The notes beneath the pieces are model-generated. The model saw nothing but the letters and a program-made list of their open reading frames with translations, searched no databases and had not been told where the DNA came from. 64,000 nt of DNA from Deroplatys truncata (Eukaryota > Arthropoda > Insecta > Mantodea > Mantidae). Below are positions 1-9,836 of this stretch, one piece after another. The translations under genes were made by a program, and so were the position numbers. Position 1 is the first letter of the stretch. Every line of letters starts with the position of its first letter. The stretch is from the NCBI GenBank assembly GCA_030765065.1, contig CM060978.1, forward strand, positions 114,681,692 to 114,745,691. The letters run 5' to 3'.

Positions 1-728
1 GCATATGTGTGAGAAACTCCCCTTAAATATATCCTTTTCTCGTTATACAATCCGGATCTCTATGCTGTCGGAGGTAGGTCTTTGTGTGCTAGAATCGCCA
101 ATGTATGACTACTATTATGTAATTTTTAGTTACAATTGCTCGAACACCAGTCTGTAAATTCTTACCGTACGATTGTTGCTGTATGTACGGGGCAGAGCCA
201 CCTCCATAATGATTTGGTACCAGGAAGGTTTGGAAGCCTGGCGGTGCCTGTGCAGCGCTCGATGGATGGTCGATACCAAAATAAAGTCCACTTCCTGGAA
301 ATAATAATACAAATAATAATAAAGAATATGAACAAGAAGTTAATATGAATTGTTACATTACTTATTTAAAAACTCTGAAGAATGCTTACCATTCGGGTGT
401 TCGGGTGTCTGAATCATTACGGTATTTGATGAGCGATCCTGCAGCCTGCGGCCCAGAAAATTCGAGATATACAATTCATTTCTCATTACAATATCTTAAA
501 CATTTAATATTTTATTCAATATCGTTAGATTACTTGAAATGAATTTGTGTGTGTGTATTAAGTTTATATTAACATGTTGGAATATTCGAAAAAATATCTC
601 TCGAATGGACGGGGTATTTAAAATCGTACTCGTCCTATGTTTACTAAGCCCAATCTTTTTAAAAATGGAATAAATTAAGTGTAACGAGGATTGTTTAGGC
701 TAGGCTCCATATTTCATTATTTATTTAG
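1..728. other. No recognised feature
   Basis: AT-rich sequence with only short open frames and no protein similarity I can recognise. It may be interior sequence of the old palindromic-family element that ends at 3410, but no module of that element can be matched here. Confidence 0.4.
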
Positions 729-2720
729 AATTAAACAAATGCTATTAGTCGTAATAATCATGCACATGCGTTACCAATCAGATGCGCAAGTCAATTCATA
801 TACAATTAATTAATAAAAAATATTTAATTGTTTTCATCGATCAGCGAGAGCCTTATTTATTTTTAATAACGTATGTAATATCTATCATTCTGAATACTTT
901 TTATTCTTCATATTACTCTCGCCAAATCATATTTCTTTGTTTAACATTCCGAAAAAAAATCAGTTTAATTTTTTGATATCATGTTTGCAATTCTTGTATG
1001 CGAGTATTTAAATAATGACAAAGATACAATCGAATGTTTAAGTACAGAATCTATACAGTATACGTTTAATTGAAAACTTAATCATTAATATTCTTCATGT
1101 AGAATTATATTAATTATCGGGAAAACATTTTTTGTGGTAAGCTTAAAACATGTCTAGACTTGGTTTTCCACTGTCTATGATGGAATTTCTGCACAGGGGA
1201 AGCTCTTAAGAAAATCTTTTGTGTCGCTAATAGTTATTTACCGCGAGGGTCTGTGGTTTTTCAGAGCACTTAGGCTGTTTAATCAACTGGAAACGACTGT
1301 CATTGTTCACTAAGAGCTCTATACAAGACCTTGGTTTTACCTTCGTCTGAAGATAATTAATGGTGCGGAAGGGACTGTCGTCTGCTAATGTGTCTACATA
1401 TGCATTCTTCAGGGGTGTACACCATATTTCTTTCAAGCAGTGTACGCAAGTGAATAATTCGTTGAATTTCTCAAAGTTCGCTACGTCTTTAGAAAGAACA
1501 TTTAAAACGAATATAAAATTTATATTTGTAGTCTTCGTGCGTGTTACTTACAGGTACGCCTGTTTTGAATTGTAATTATTACTTCTCTCGTGTGAGAAGA
1601 GACATAGCGGGCTTTTATTTTTAACATCAGTTGAAGCGTACTCCGATGTGCTGGATACCCCTAGCCATTAAGAGCAGGTACTGGGGGAAAACCCAAGCGT
1701 CCTGGTTTAACCGCTTCTCATGATGGACGGGGCATTGCTGTCACATTGCGTCTTGTTTTTTCGTAAAGGGTTCTCGTGTTAACGTCTCATACAAGCTATT
1801 TGCAATTTTGCTTTAAGTTGCTTTTTAATTCATCTAAGCAATGTAATATTTTTTATAAACCCTCCAGTCAAAAGAAGAATTAAACAAACGTTATTACTCG
1901 TAATAATCGCGCATATACGATAACGAACAGTTGCGCGCGAGTCAATTACACTAATCAATCAAAAAAACTTAATTGTTTTTAATCGATAGACTGCGTCGTT
2001 TCATTAGAAGTGAGATATTCATGGTAGATGAATAATTGGGTGAGATATCTCTAGGAGCGCGAGTCAATTACATTAATTATTCATTGTATTCATCGATCAG
2101 CGATTATTTTTAATAACGTATTTATTTATTTCATAATCAATTCCTCCGGAGCCAACATGAACGCACCTCGCATGTTAATTCACCTTTATTTTTTTTCCGG
2201 AATCATATTTCGCAGAATTATATAGAGTTAAGATGGCCGTCTTGCACCCATAATGAGTTTAAATATGGTGAATTCACAACTTTCGGGTATGACCACCAGG
2301 GGCGCTGTGAGGGAACACTCGCTGGAGTTTCACTCATATTACCACCTGGCGCGCTCGTGTAGGTAGCGAACTGAAACGTGGGTGGAGGGGGTGCGCTAGT
2401 CGACTTGTCCCTTAAAAGCACCGTGAGCCAGTCATTCCAGTGAAACGTCTCGGGGCGGAAGGTTGCGGTCGGTGTTCCACCGCAATTATCACGCAATAAC
2501 GAGTGATGTCTGTCCTTTCATCTAAGTGTTGTAATATTCTTATAAATCCAAAATATATTTTCTCTCAAAAGTAGAATTAAATAAATGTTATTACTCGTAA
2601 TAATTATACACATGCTACCACACATATACGATAACGAACAGTTGCGTGCGAGTCAATTAATCATTCAAAAATACTTAATTGTTTTCATCGACAGACTAGC
2701 CTTGTTTCATTAGACGTGTA
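729..2720. repeat. Dispersed direct repeat modules, probably inside the old element ending at 3410
   Basis: A diverged module of about 140 bp occurs three times in direct orientation, at about 729-860, 1873-2015 and 2571-2715. Each copy reads AGAATTAAA, then TATTACTCGTAATAAT or a close variant, then a GCGAGTCAATTA-like stretch, then ATTTAATTG or ACTTAATTG and TCATCGA or AATCGA. A shorter piece lies near 2050-2110. The spacing is irregular (about 1144 and 698 bp), so this is not a simple tandem array. The ACTTAATTG part also matches the young element just inside its end (21255-21270), which is why I place these modules in the same family. The 2218-2496 stretch between modules is less AT-rich and unrecognised. 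Confidence 0.5.
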
Positions 2721-2764
2721 ATTTATTGACAATAGTAGGTTATAAATGACGGTTTAGGGGCAGG

Positions 2765-3410
2765 TGCGCGCGATTCAATCAAAAATACTTAATTGCTCGA
2801 AGAATAGCGTTTAATTGCATTAGTAGTAATATGATGGGCATTCTTATTTTTTTTTTCAATAACACACATTACCTAATTGATTGACACAATTATGTACTCA
2901 AACGATTTGCCGATGTGCGGCAGGCATCGAGAATCGCATTCCCACATCGCCAGGGGGGATTTCCAAGCCAACGTCACGCACCGAGAACCCTCACATATAA
3001 CCCCTCACCCCGAGCGGCACATCCCCTACCCCAAGCCAATCACACGGCAGGGATTTAGACCTAGGGAAGGTACGCGACCGACGTATAGGATCAATACATA
3101 CTCTCGCACCTATCCACAGGGAACCAATCAAACCACAAAGGGGAGGGAGCGTACCACCCAGCGTAGGGGGGAGGGAGGGGGCGGGTCACCGGCACGTGAC
3201 CAGACCACAGGGGGAGGGGGGAGGACTTGCCGGCACAGACACTGTCGGCATTAGGTGAGGCCACAAAGGGAAGGGGGCGGGGCTAGCGCCACGCGACCGG
3301 GGCGGCATGTGAGGCCTCAAAGGAGGGGGCGGGGCTAGCGGCATAGATCAAAGAAGCTTATCAGATGGCGGCATATCCTTATGGCTCCGTATCGGCATTA
3401 TATTTCTACT
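2765..3410 (+). mobile_element. Right end of an old, diverged relative of the 17-kb palindromic element
   Basis: This stretch lines up, in order, with the last 360 bp of the palindromic element (21245-21602). Shared landmarks are ACTTAATTGCTCGA, CATTACCTAATT, GCGGCAGG, CTGTCGGCATTAGGT, two GGGGGCGGGGC boxes (3273-3283 and 3325-3335) and the terminal TATTTCTACT (3401-3410). Divergence is substantial, with insertions of 100-200 bp around 2940-3230. The base after the terminus begins TAAGTG (3411-3416), which would be its 6-bp target duplication. I cannot find TAAGTG joined to AGTAGAAA upstream, so the left end is outside the window or lost. It is clearly older than the 4292-21602 copy. Confidence 0.8.
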
Positions 3411-4285
3411 TAAGTGCATATTAAGCATATTGAATAAAAATACCTATGTACATATATGCACATTTAGTTGAATTTTACTGCATATAAATCTTAGCCCTAG
3501 CCATGTTTATTTCCAATTTATTCGGGGTTTTGTATTGTGAAATATAACTGCGAAGAGTGACGCTAATACTGCGGTCATACAATTAACCGCAAATTTGTAT
3601 CCCATACATAATTGGGTTCAAATCTACTGAAAACTGTACAGCACATACATATTTAAGAAGAATATAGCAGCAAGTACTCTAACTTATGAGAAATTGACAC
3701 AGAAAAATTCATGCAATTTGTATTAACTTTCAAACTATGATGTCTTTAGTGGTGCCCATAATCAACACGCATTTTTTGCAATGACGGTAAATGCGTCAAA
3801 TCCCAGTACCTTTACACTGTATAATCGATCTGCTGTCACGCTAGTTCAGCGTTATCTCGAGTTGGTAGCTGGAAATAGCCGCCATTATTGTTGCTGGTGT
3901 CAGCAACATCCACATAGTTCATTTGCCAGTTGCTGTAAAGCAGTGGCTCAACAAATCCAGTGTGGACTGCCTTGTGATCAAGAGTGGTCAGCGCTTTGGC
4001 TTCTTAACCCAAAGGTCGCAGTTCGCGGTTGAGGGGATGGTTGTTTTAAATTAGAAATCTACACTTCGCAGGTCTGGAGCTATGCATGTGGGGATGAATG
4101 TATGTTTAATTTTAAAAATGAAACCTCCGTTAAAGCGTCTACAGCTCAGCGAGTTGCTTCTCAAATCAAAGGCCTCAATGAGGTCATAAAAACATTAATA
4201 AATTTCCTTCTCAAAATTGAAGAAACATAAATGAGCCCTTTCCTTTGAAAAGTAAAACCATGTTACTACATAACCGATTTTAAGG
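3411..4285. other. Spacer between the two related elements; nothing recognised
   Basis: AT-rich DNA of 875 bp separating the end of the old element (3410) from the young palindrome. It has no coding similarity and no repeat I can identify. It should contain the pre-insertion sequence of both elements. Confidence 0.5.
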
Positions 4286-4291
4286 TAGCTG
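4286..4291. repeat. Target-site duplication TAGCTG, left copy
   Basis: TAGCTG directly abuts AGTAGAAATAG, the left terminus of the palindrome. The identical hexamer directly follows the mirror-image right terminus at 21603-21608, and the sequences beyond both hexamers are unrelated. This is the signature of a single transposition event with a 6-bp staggered cut. Confidence 0.85.
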
Positions 4292-4323
4292 AGTAGAAAT
4301 AGAATAGCGACTTGAGCGCAAAG

Positions 4324-4520
4324 GAAGATGCCGACAAGCGATAAAGTTCTTTGTTCTACGCCGACAAGCCCCGCCCCCTCCCTTTGTGTGCTAACATACC
4401 GCCAGGTCTCGTGTCGTTAGGCCCCGCCCCCTCTCGCTTTGTGTGCTTACCTAATGCCGACAGTGTCTGTGCTAACAGGTCCTACCCCCCTCCCCAATGC
4501 GTTCTACTGTGGCGTCATGA
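4324..4520. repeat. GC-rich subterminal repeats, left arm
   Basis: Just inside the AT-rich terminus are imperfect ~53-bp repeats, each with a GCCCCGCCCCC box (4368-4378 and 4421-4431) followed by TTTGTGTGCT, plus GCCGACA words at several places. The GC boxes match the Sp1-type motif. The same organisation appears in the right arm and in the older relative near 3270-3340, so it is a conserved part of the family's ends. A role as transposase-binding or promoter sequence is possible but unproven. Confidence 0.7.
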
Positions 4521-5049
4521 CTTGAGGGAATTGTTTTCTCGCGTCCTGCCGCCCCTCGGCAAATTAATTAGGTAATGTTCGTCAAACATTTTCTTTAAGA
4601 CTACTAAGGCCTGAACATTGCATCCTCGAGCAATTAAGTTTTTTGAATAATGAATTGTTGACTGGAGCGTGAGTATAAGTAGTCTGCTCACGGGAACAGT
4701 CTGTCATGTAATGAGAACACGCAGCCTTCTTCTATCTGGGGAAAGCGCTTGTCCATTAGCTGAACATGTTAGACGCTTTCACCACATTAATAGGCTTTTA
4801 AGTTTACATTCCGGATCTGTTTACATACATTAGCGAACGACCTACTTCTGCCTGGCGGTAACGGTGACCTACATTAGCTGACCGTTAGACGCTTTCACCC
4901 CATTAGCGAACAATGTCAGTAATTGTTTTCCTAAGTGCTCTGCATAACTCTCAACACTTCAACATTTAGCGATGGAAATGATATAAAAAGCAGCAGCTTC
5001 TCCAATGAATTCCAAGTTGACCAGAATGGCCGGAATCGAATCTAGGAGT

Positions 5050-6919
5050 GATTACAAATTCAGCTTCTAATAACTCAGAGACTAATTACGATAAAGACGT
5101 CAAATAAAGTTTATTACATTAATGTCATTAGATAGTTTCTTGTGAATGTATATTTGGGTACATGGTGTCCAGGGTTCGAATACCGATAAAATGTAATTTA
5201 ATTATAAATTTAATAACTCCTAAACTAATTAAGATAAAGACGCCAAATAAACTTTATTGCCTTTATGTTATTAGGTAGTATCTTGTGGAGATGTAATTAG
5301 ATACCTGACGTTCTGGGTTCGAGCCTAATGTTTAAATCGTCATTATCTCAGAAACTAAGAGAGGTAGAGGAATTGACCGAAGCATGATTGATAGCTCCTA
5401 TGATGGGTAATTAATACTGTATATAATTTTTAATCAGTTGTCCTTATTTCGAATCCCGATCTTTCAATCACTTACTTATTTTTTCTCTATACTCTAGAAT
5501 ATGTCACTTAGATTGATGCTGTAACTGCATACAGCACCTTTAAACATATCAAACTAATATTGTAAATAATTTTGTTTCTGGTGTCCAGGGTTCGAATACC
5601 GATAAAATGTAATTTAATTATAAATTTAATAACTTCTAAACTAATTAAGATAAAGATGCCAAATAAACTTCATTGCCTTTATGTTATTAGGTGTTATCTT
5701 GTGGATGTGTAACTAGATACCTGACGTTCTGGGTTCGATCCTAATTCTTAAATTGCCATTATCTCAGAAACTAAGAGAGGTAGACGAGTGAACCAAAGCA
5801 TGATTGTTAGCTCCTATGATGGGTAATTAATACTGTATATAATTTTCAATCAGTTGTCCTTATTTCGAATCCCGATCTTTCAATCACTTACTTATTTTTT
5901 CTCTATACTCTAGAATATATCACTTAGATTGATGCTTTAACTGCATACAGCACCTTTAAACATATCAAACTAATATTGTAAATAATTTTGTTTCTGGTGT
6001 CCAGGGTTCGAATACCGATAAAATGTAGTTTAATTATAAATTTAATAACTTCTAAACTAATTAAGATAAAGACGCCAAATAAACTTTATTGCCTTTATGT
6101 TATTAGCTAGTATCTTGCGGAGGTATAATTAGATACCTGACGTTCTGGGTTCGAGCCTAATTTTAAATCGTCATTATCTCAGAAACTAAGAGAGGTAGAG
6201 GAGTTGACCAAAGCATGATTGATAGCTCCTATGATGGGCAATTAATACTGTATATAATTTTCAATCAGTTGTCCTTACTTCGAATCCCGATCTTTCAATC
6301 ACTTACTTATTTTTTCTCTATACTCTAGAATATATCACTTAGATTGATGCTGTAAATGCATACAGCACCCTTAAACATATCAAACTAATATTGTAAATAA
6401 TATTGGTTCTGGTGTCCAGGGTTCGAATACCGATAAAATGTAATTTAATTATAAATTTAATAACTTCTAAACTAATTAAGATAAAGATGCCAAATAAACT
6501 TTATTGCCTTTATGTTATTAGCTAGTATCTTGTGGAGGTGTAATTAGATAACTGACGTTCTGGGTTCGAGCCTAATTTTAAATCGTCATTATCTCAGAAA
6601 CTATGAGAGGTAGAGGAATTGACCAAAGCATGATTGATAGCTCCTATGAGGGGCAATTAATACTGTATATAATTTTCAATCAGCTGTCCTTACTTCGAAT
6701 CCCGATCTTTCAATCACTTACTTATTTTTTCTCTATACTCTAGAATATATCACTTAGATTGATGGTGTAAAGGCATACAGCACCCTTAAACATATCAAAC
6801 TAATATTGTAAATAATATTGGTTCTGGTGTCCAGGGTTCGAATACCGATAAAATGTAATTTAATTATAAATTTAATAACTCCTAAACTAATTAAGATAAA
6901 GACACCAAATAAACTTTTA
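5050..6919. repeat. 416-bp higher-order tandem repeat, left arm (4 full units plus flanks)
   Basis: The landmark GTGTCCAGGGTTCGAATACC recurs at 5165, 5581, 5997, 6412 and 6827, a period of 415-416 bp. Each unit holds three diverged subunits phased by a TTCGA core, for example 5175, 5318, 5448 and 5591 (spacings 143, 130, 143). The cores read GGTTCGAATACC, GGTTCGAGCC and TTCGAATCCC, all close to the tRNA B-box consensus GGTTCGANNCC. Sequence before the cores is also related between subunits (for example AACTAATTA.GATAAAGACG). The array ends abruptly at about 6919. The right arm has one unit fewer. Confidence 0.85.
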
Positions 6920-6954
6920 TAGGGGAAAGGATGCTCTCCTGAAACATTAGGTCT

Positions 6955-7545
6955 CTAGATAGAAGTATTTATAGTGGAGAGATAGGGAATACCAGGGCTG
7001 ATGCTAGGCTAGTCAGATGCTAAAGGAGGGAGGGATATGCTTTATACGAGAGAGATAGGGAACACAAGGAAAGATGCTATACTAAACAGGACTTGAAGGG
7101 TAGAATATGAGCGATATAGCAAACCGAGGAGAGGTATTAGGATAGGAGTTTTGAATGATGGAGTAGGCGTTTATATGCGAGAGATAGGGAATACGAGGGT
7201 CGATGCTAGGCTAGACGGTGTTGAATGAGGGAATGTATCTTATATGAGAGAGGTAGGGCAATATGAGGAGAAGTGCTAGGCTAGTCGGGAAGGTCTGAAT
7301 GAGAGAGTATACGTCTATATGGGAAAATATAGGGAAAACGAAGGTAGGTGCTAGGTTGAGAGAGTCTTCAAGGAGGAAAATGCATTTATATGAGAGCGGT
7401 AGGGTATACGAGGAGAGGTGCTAGTCTAGACATGGTTTGAGGATTAGAGTATACGTTTATATGGGAGAAATATGGAAAACGGGAGAGATACAAGGATAGA
7501 CAGAGATTGAAGGAAAAGGAATGTAGGTTTATACGGTAATATAGA
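6955..7545. repeat. ~72-bp degenerate tandem repeat, left arm
   Basis: About eight imperfect copies with a GAGAGATAGGGAA-type core recur at roughly 6979, 7052, 7109, 7181, 7248, 7320, 7393 and 7464. Each is followed by GAGG...GATGCTAGGCTAG and a purine-rich TGAATGAGGGA stretch leading to TATATGAG. The strong purine bias on this strand is unlike the flanks. The same array is inverted at 18765-19370. No coding sense is apparent. Confidence 0.75.
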
Positions 7546-8070
7546 GAGTAATTCGATTATAAAACTTTTCTCATCCAGCGTTACAACACTTTTATATACT
7601 TATTTTCCAAACCTTACAAACTTTATATTTGTTAAACAGTAGTGCGCGAGACGGAGAGGGACAAACAGTATATCGGTTTACAGTGAAGTATACGTCCTAA
7701 CCTATTCCCACCTTGTTTGTTCTGGATCTTCTCATTGTCTATCATCTAACGTAACCACGTAACAAGACGTAACACAGGAAATCATACATATGGCACATTA
7801 AAAAAAAATAAAGGTATATATAATGAAACATAAACAAGTAGACAGAGGGTCATCGATACATAGAAAACCAGGAGTTGTATGTACTGAGACCATAGATTAG
7901 TATAGGCAAACAACAAAGAAGTGAATTTATAGTGTAAATAGCCTAATATTTTCAAATATTATTATAGTCTAAAAGTATATAACTTAATTATGTATCGAGT
8001 ATTGAGAAATAAACGTTATTCATTATTCACTAATCTCAGATCACTGCAATTGTATTGAATCAATTCACAA
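7546..8070. other. Arm sequence without recognised feature (left)
   Basis: AT-rich unique arm DNA between the 72-bp array and the small gene block. It is mirrored almost perfectly at about 18240-18764 in the right arm. No gene, RNA or repeat is recognised. Confidence 0.5.
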
Positions 8071-8277
8071 TTGCTAATGCCATTCAACTTTCATTCGTCT
8101 CTGATACATAAAGAAATTGCAAAATGGAGAAGGACGAAAGTAATAAAAAGACTCAGGCAGCAAATTTTAAGAAAGAAGAGAAAGATATATGACCGACATT
8201 GTTTTGGAACACAAATTAGTGTTGAAAATAAAATGACTGATAGCTCTGCTAAGCGTAAGGAAGAGACATGGAAATAA
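8071..8277 (+). CDS. Small basic protein ORF, left-arm copy (68 aa)
   Basis: This is the mirror copy of the 18033-18239 ORF in the right arm and encodes the same 68 residues. The predicted peptide is strongly basic (motifs KWRRTK, RLRQQ, LRKKRKI) with a charged tail ending SAKRKEETWK. It runs towards the finger-protein gene on the opposite strand, and an AATAAA overlaps its TAA stop. I do not recognise a family. Perfect preservation in both arms may reflect arm-to-arm conversion or recent origin rather than selection. Equally it could be a chance ORF. Confidence 0.3.
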   Translation: MLMPFNFHSSLIHKEIAKWRRTKVIKRLRQQILRKKRKIYDRHCFGTQISVENKMTDSSAKRKEETWK

Positions 8278-8467
8278 ATTGCAAATGAATACAATTCTAG
8301 GTTAGAAAAAAGAAGATAAACAACATTCATGTAAACCAATTTTTAAAAATCAGTTTAACTGAATACATGTAAAAAACATATCACTTTACAAAAAGTAATG
8401 CAGACAACATTTATTTTTTATAAACATTATCCTATTACATTCCTTTACAAAAAACCATACATATTTC

Positions 8468-8677
8468 CTAAAGGCAAAGGTGATAGTCTAGACATTCTAA
8501 ACACTCAGTTATATAATCATATACATCACGCAGAAAGAGACCTGCATTATCAGTAAAAAAACTAAACATCTCAACAATGTCTGAATGATGTATTTTATAA
8601 GTACAAGTTTTTTGATATTTCAAAGTTCCTGTTAACCATGGCAGTAATTGATTAACACAATTTCTCGATCCTGTCAT
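8468..8677 (-). CDS. 69-aa ORF downstream of the finger gene, left-arm copy
   Basis: Identical in sequence to the 17632-17841 ORF of the right arm and placed the same way: its ATG overlaps the stop of the upstream finger-protein frame (ATGA). In this arm the upstream frame is interrupted, so if the two are read from one message only the right arm would be fully functional. The peptide has several cysteines and a hydrophobic or aromatic character (for example YDYITECLECLDYH) but no motif I can name. Confidence 0.35.
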   Translation of the reverse strand: MTGSRNCVNQLLPWLTGTLKYQKTCTYKIHHSDIVEMFSFFTDNAGLFLRDVYDYITECLECLDYHLCL

Positions 8678-9141
8678 GCTATAACTTTAGATGCTTTCAG
8701 CTTACTTATAATTTCCTCAATCTCTTGTGTGTGACTATTATTACCAGCATCCCTCGACGCAATTAGTAACCTCAATATATTTACTAGTCTATTTGGATTT
8801 TCAAGCGTTGATATCACTGAATCATCATCATATGAAGATTTCATATTCCCGCAACTTCCGATGTATCCAGATTTTTCACCAACAGTAGTCTCCAGTGAAG
8901 GACAGAGGCTTGATCCGGTATAACATTCCCCTCTATACATCTTCGGATCTTCAAGTGCAGGTGAGAGAGTCGATTCAGTATAACATGTTGCTCTATGAAA
9001 CTAAAATCTTGACAAATAACGATTCTTAAAAATCCGCCCGCATACACAGCATCTAATAACGCGTTTTCCTTCATGTGTAATGTATGAAAAATCGAGTTTC
9101 TCATTCGTCAGTTGCACAGATTTTCTCGGGCAGTAGCTCAT
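8674..9141 (-). pseudogene. C2HC-finger protein gene, left-arm copy with a premature stop
   Basis: Same length and frame as the intact right-arm gene (468 bp). Codon 47, inside the finger between the CxxC pair and the histidine, is TAG instead of AGG (9001-9003 on the plus strand), and codon 42 is TAT instead of TCT. Translation from the normal start would stop after 46 residues and lack the H and C ligands. An internal Met at codon 68 could only give the finger-less C-terminal part. Apart from a few substitutions the rest is unchanged, so the lesion is recent and arm-specific. Confidence 0.65.
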
Positions 9142-9569
9142 GCTAAAACTAAAAGAAATTAAATGAATACGTGAATGCTAACGCTCGAAGGAATTAAAAG
9201 CGAATGAATGAATTCATAACACGCACCTATGTATATATCCAGGATGAGGACGACGGAGGGAATTGCGATCAATGCATAGCAGGGAGAAAGGATACTCTCT
9301 TGAAACATTAGTCATCTAGACAATTATTGTTCACGGAGCCTGTAGACGTCAGGTTGAATGGGACAGACCTCAGGTTCAAATCTTTAAGGGTACGGACCCC
9401 TGGCTTTTGCCTGGCATGTATACTAAACCATCCTAACAGCGAAACATTACATTACAACGACACGTAACCAGAACATGACGAGTGCGAGCATGGAAAAAGG
9501 ATGCTCTCTGGGAACATTGGTGGAAAAGGATGCTCTCTGGAAACAGTCGCCATCCGCACAACGGATTGT

Positions 9570-9836
9570 CCCTAACATTTCCAGATTTCGGAACGTTCAA
9601 CATCGTGACGCGCTCCTGTCATCTACATTTCAACGAAATTTTACCTCCTGAATTAGTTTGGTGCTCTGTATAGAACCTCAGAATATGCATTACGCTGCGT
9701 GTCCCTAGCGTTTCCAGCTCCTGAATCGTTCCAGCTAGTGGAATGCCTCTACCATCTTCATGTCAACGATCTGTTACTCTGAATTTAAGTTTGGTGATCT
9801 GTATAGACCTGTACAACATGCATTACGCTATGTAAC
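9570..9836. repeat. 133-bp duplication that merges into the minisatellite, left arm
   Basis: Two tandem, diverged copies (9570-9702 and 9703-9836) share CCCTA.C.TTTCCAG at their start, GTTTGGTG.TCTGTATAGA near the end, and a final TATGCATTACGCTGCGTGT versus CATGCATTACGCTATGTAA. The end of the second copy is already one minisatellite unit, so the 21-bp repeat appears to have expanded from the tail of this duplication. Confidence 0.7.

Noticed and set aside
2877-3254. 125-residue plus-strand frame rich in Arg, Gly, Thr and His
   Set aside because: It runs through the GC-rich terminal repeats of the old element; composition reflects the repeats and the frame is not kept in the younger arms.
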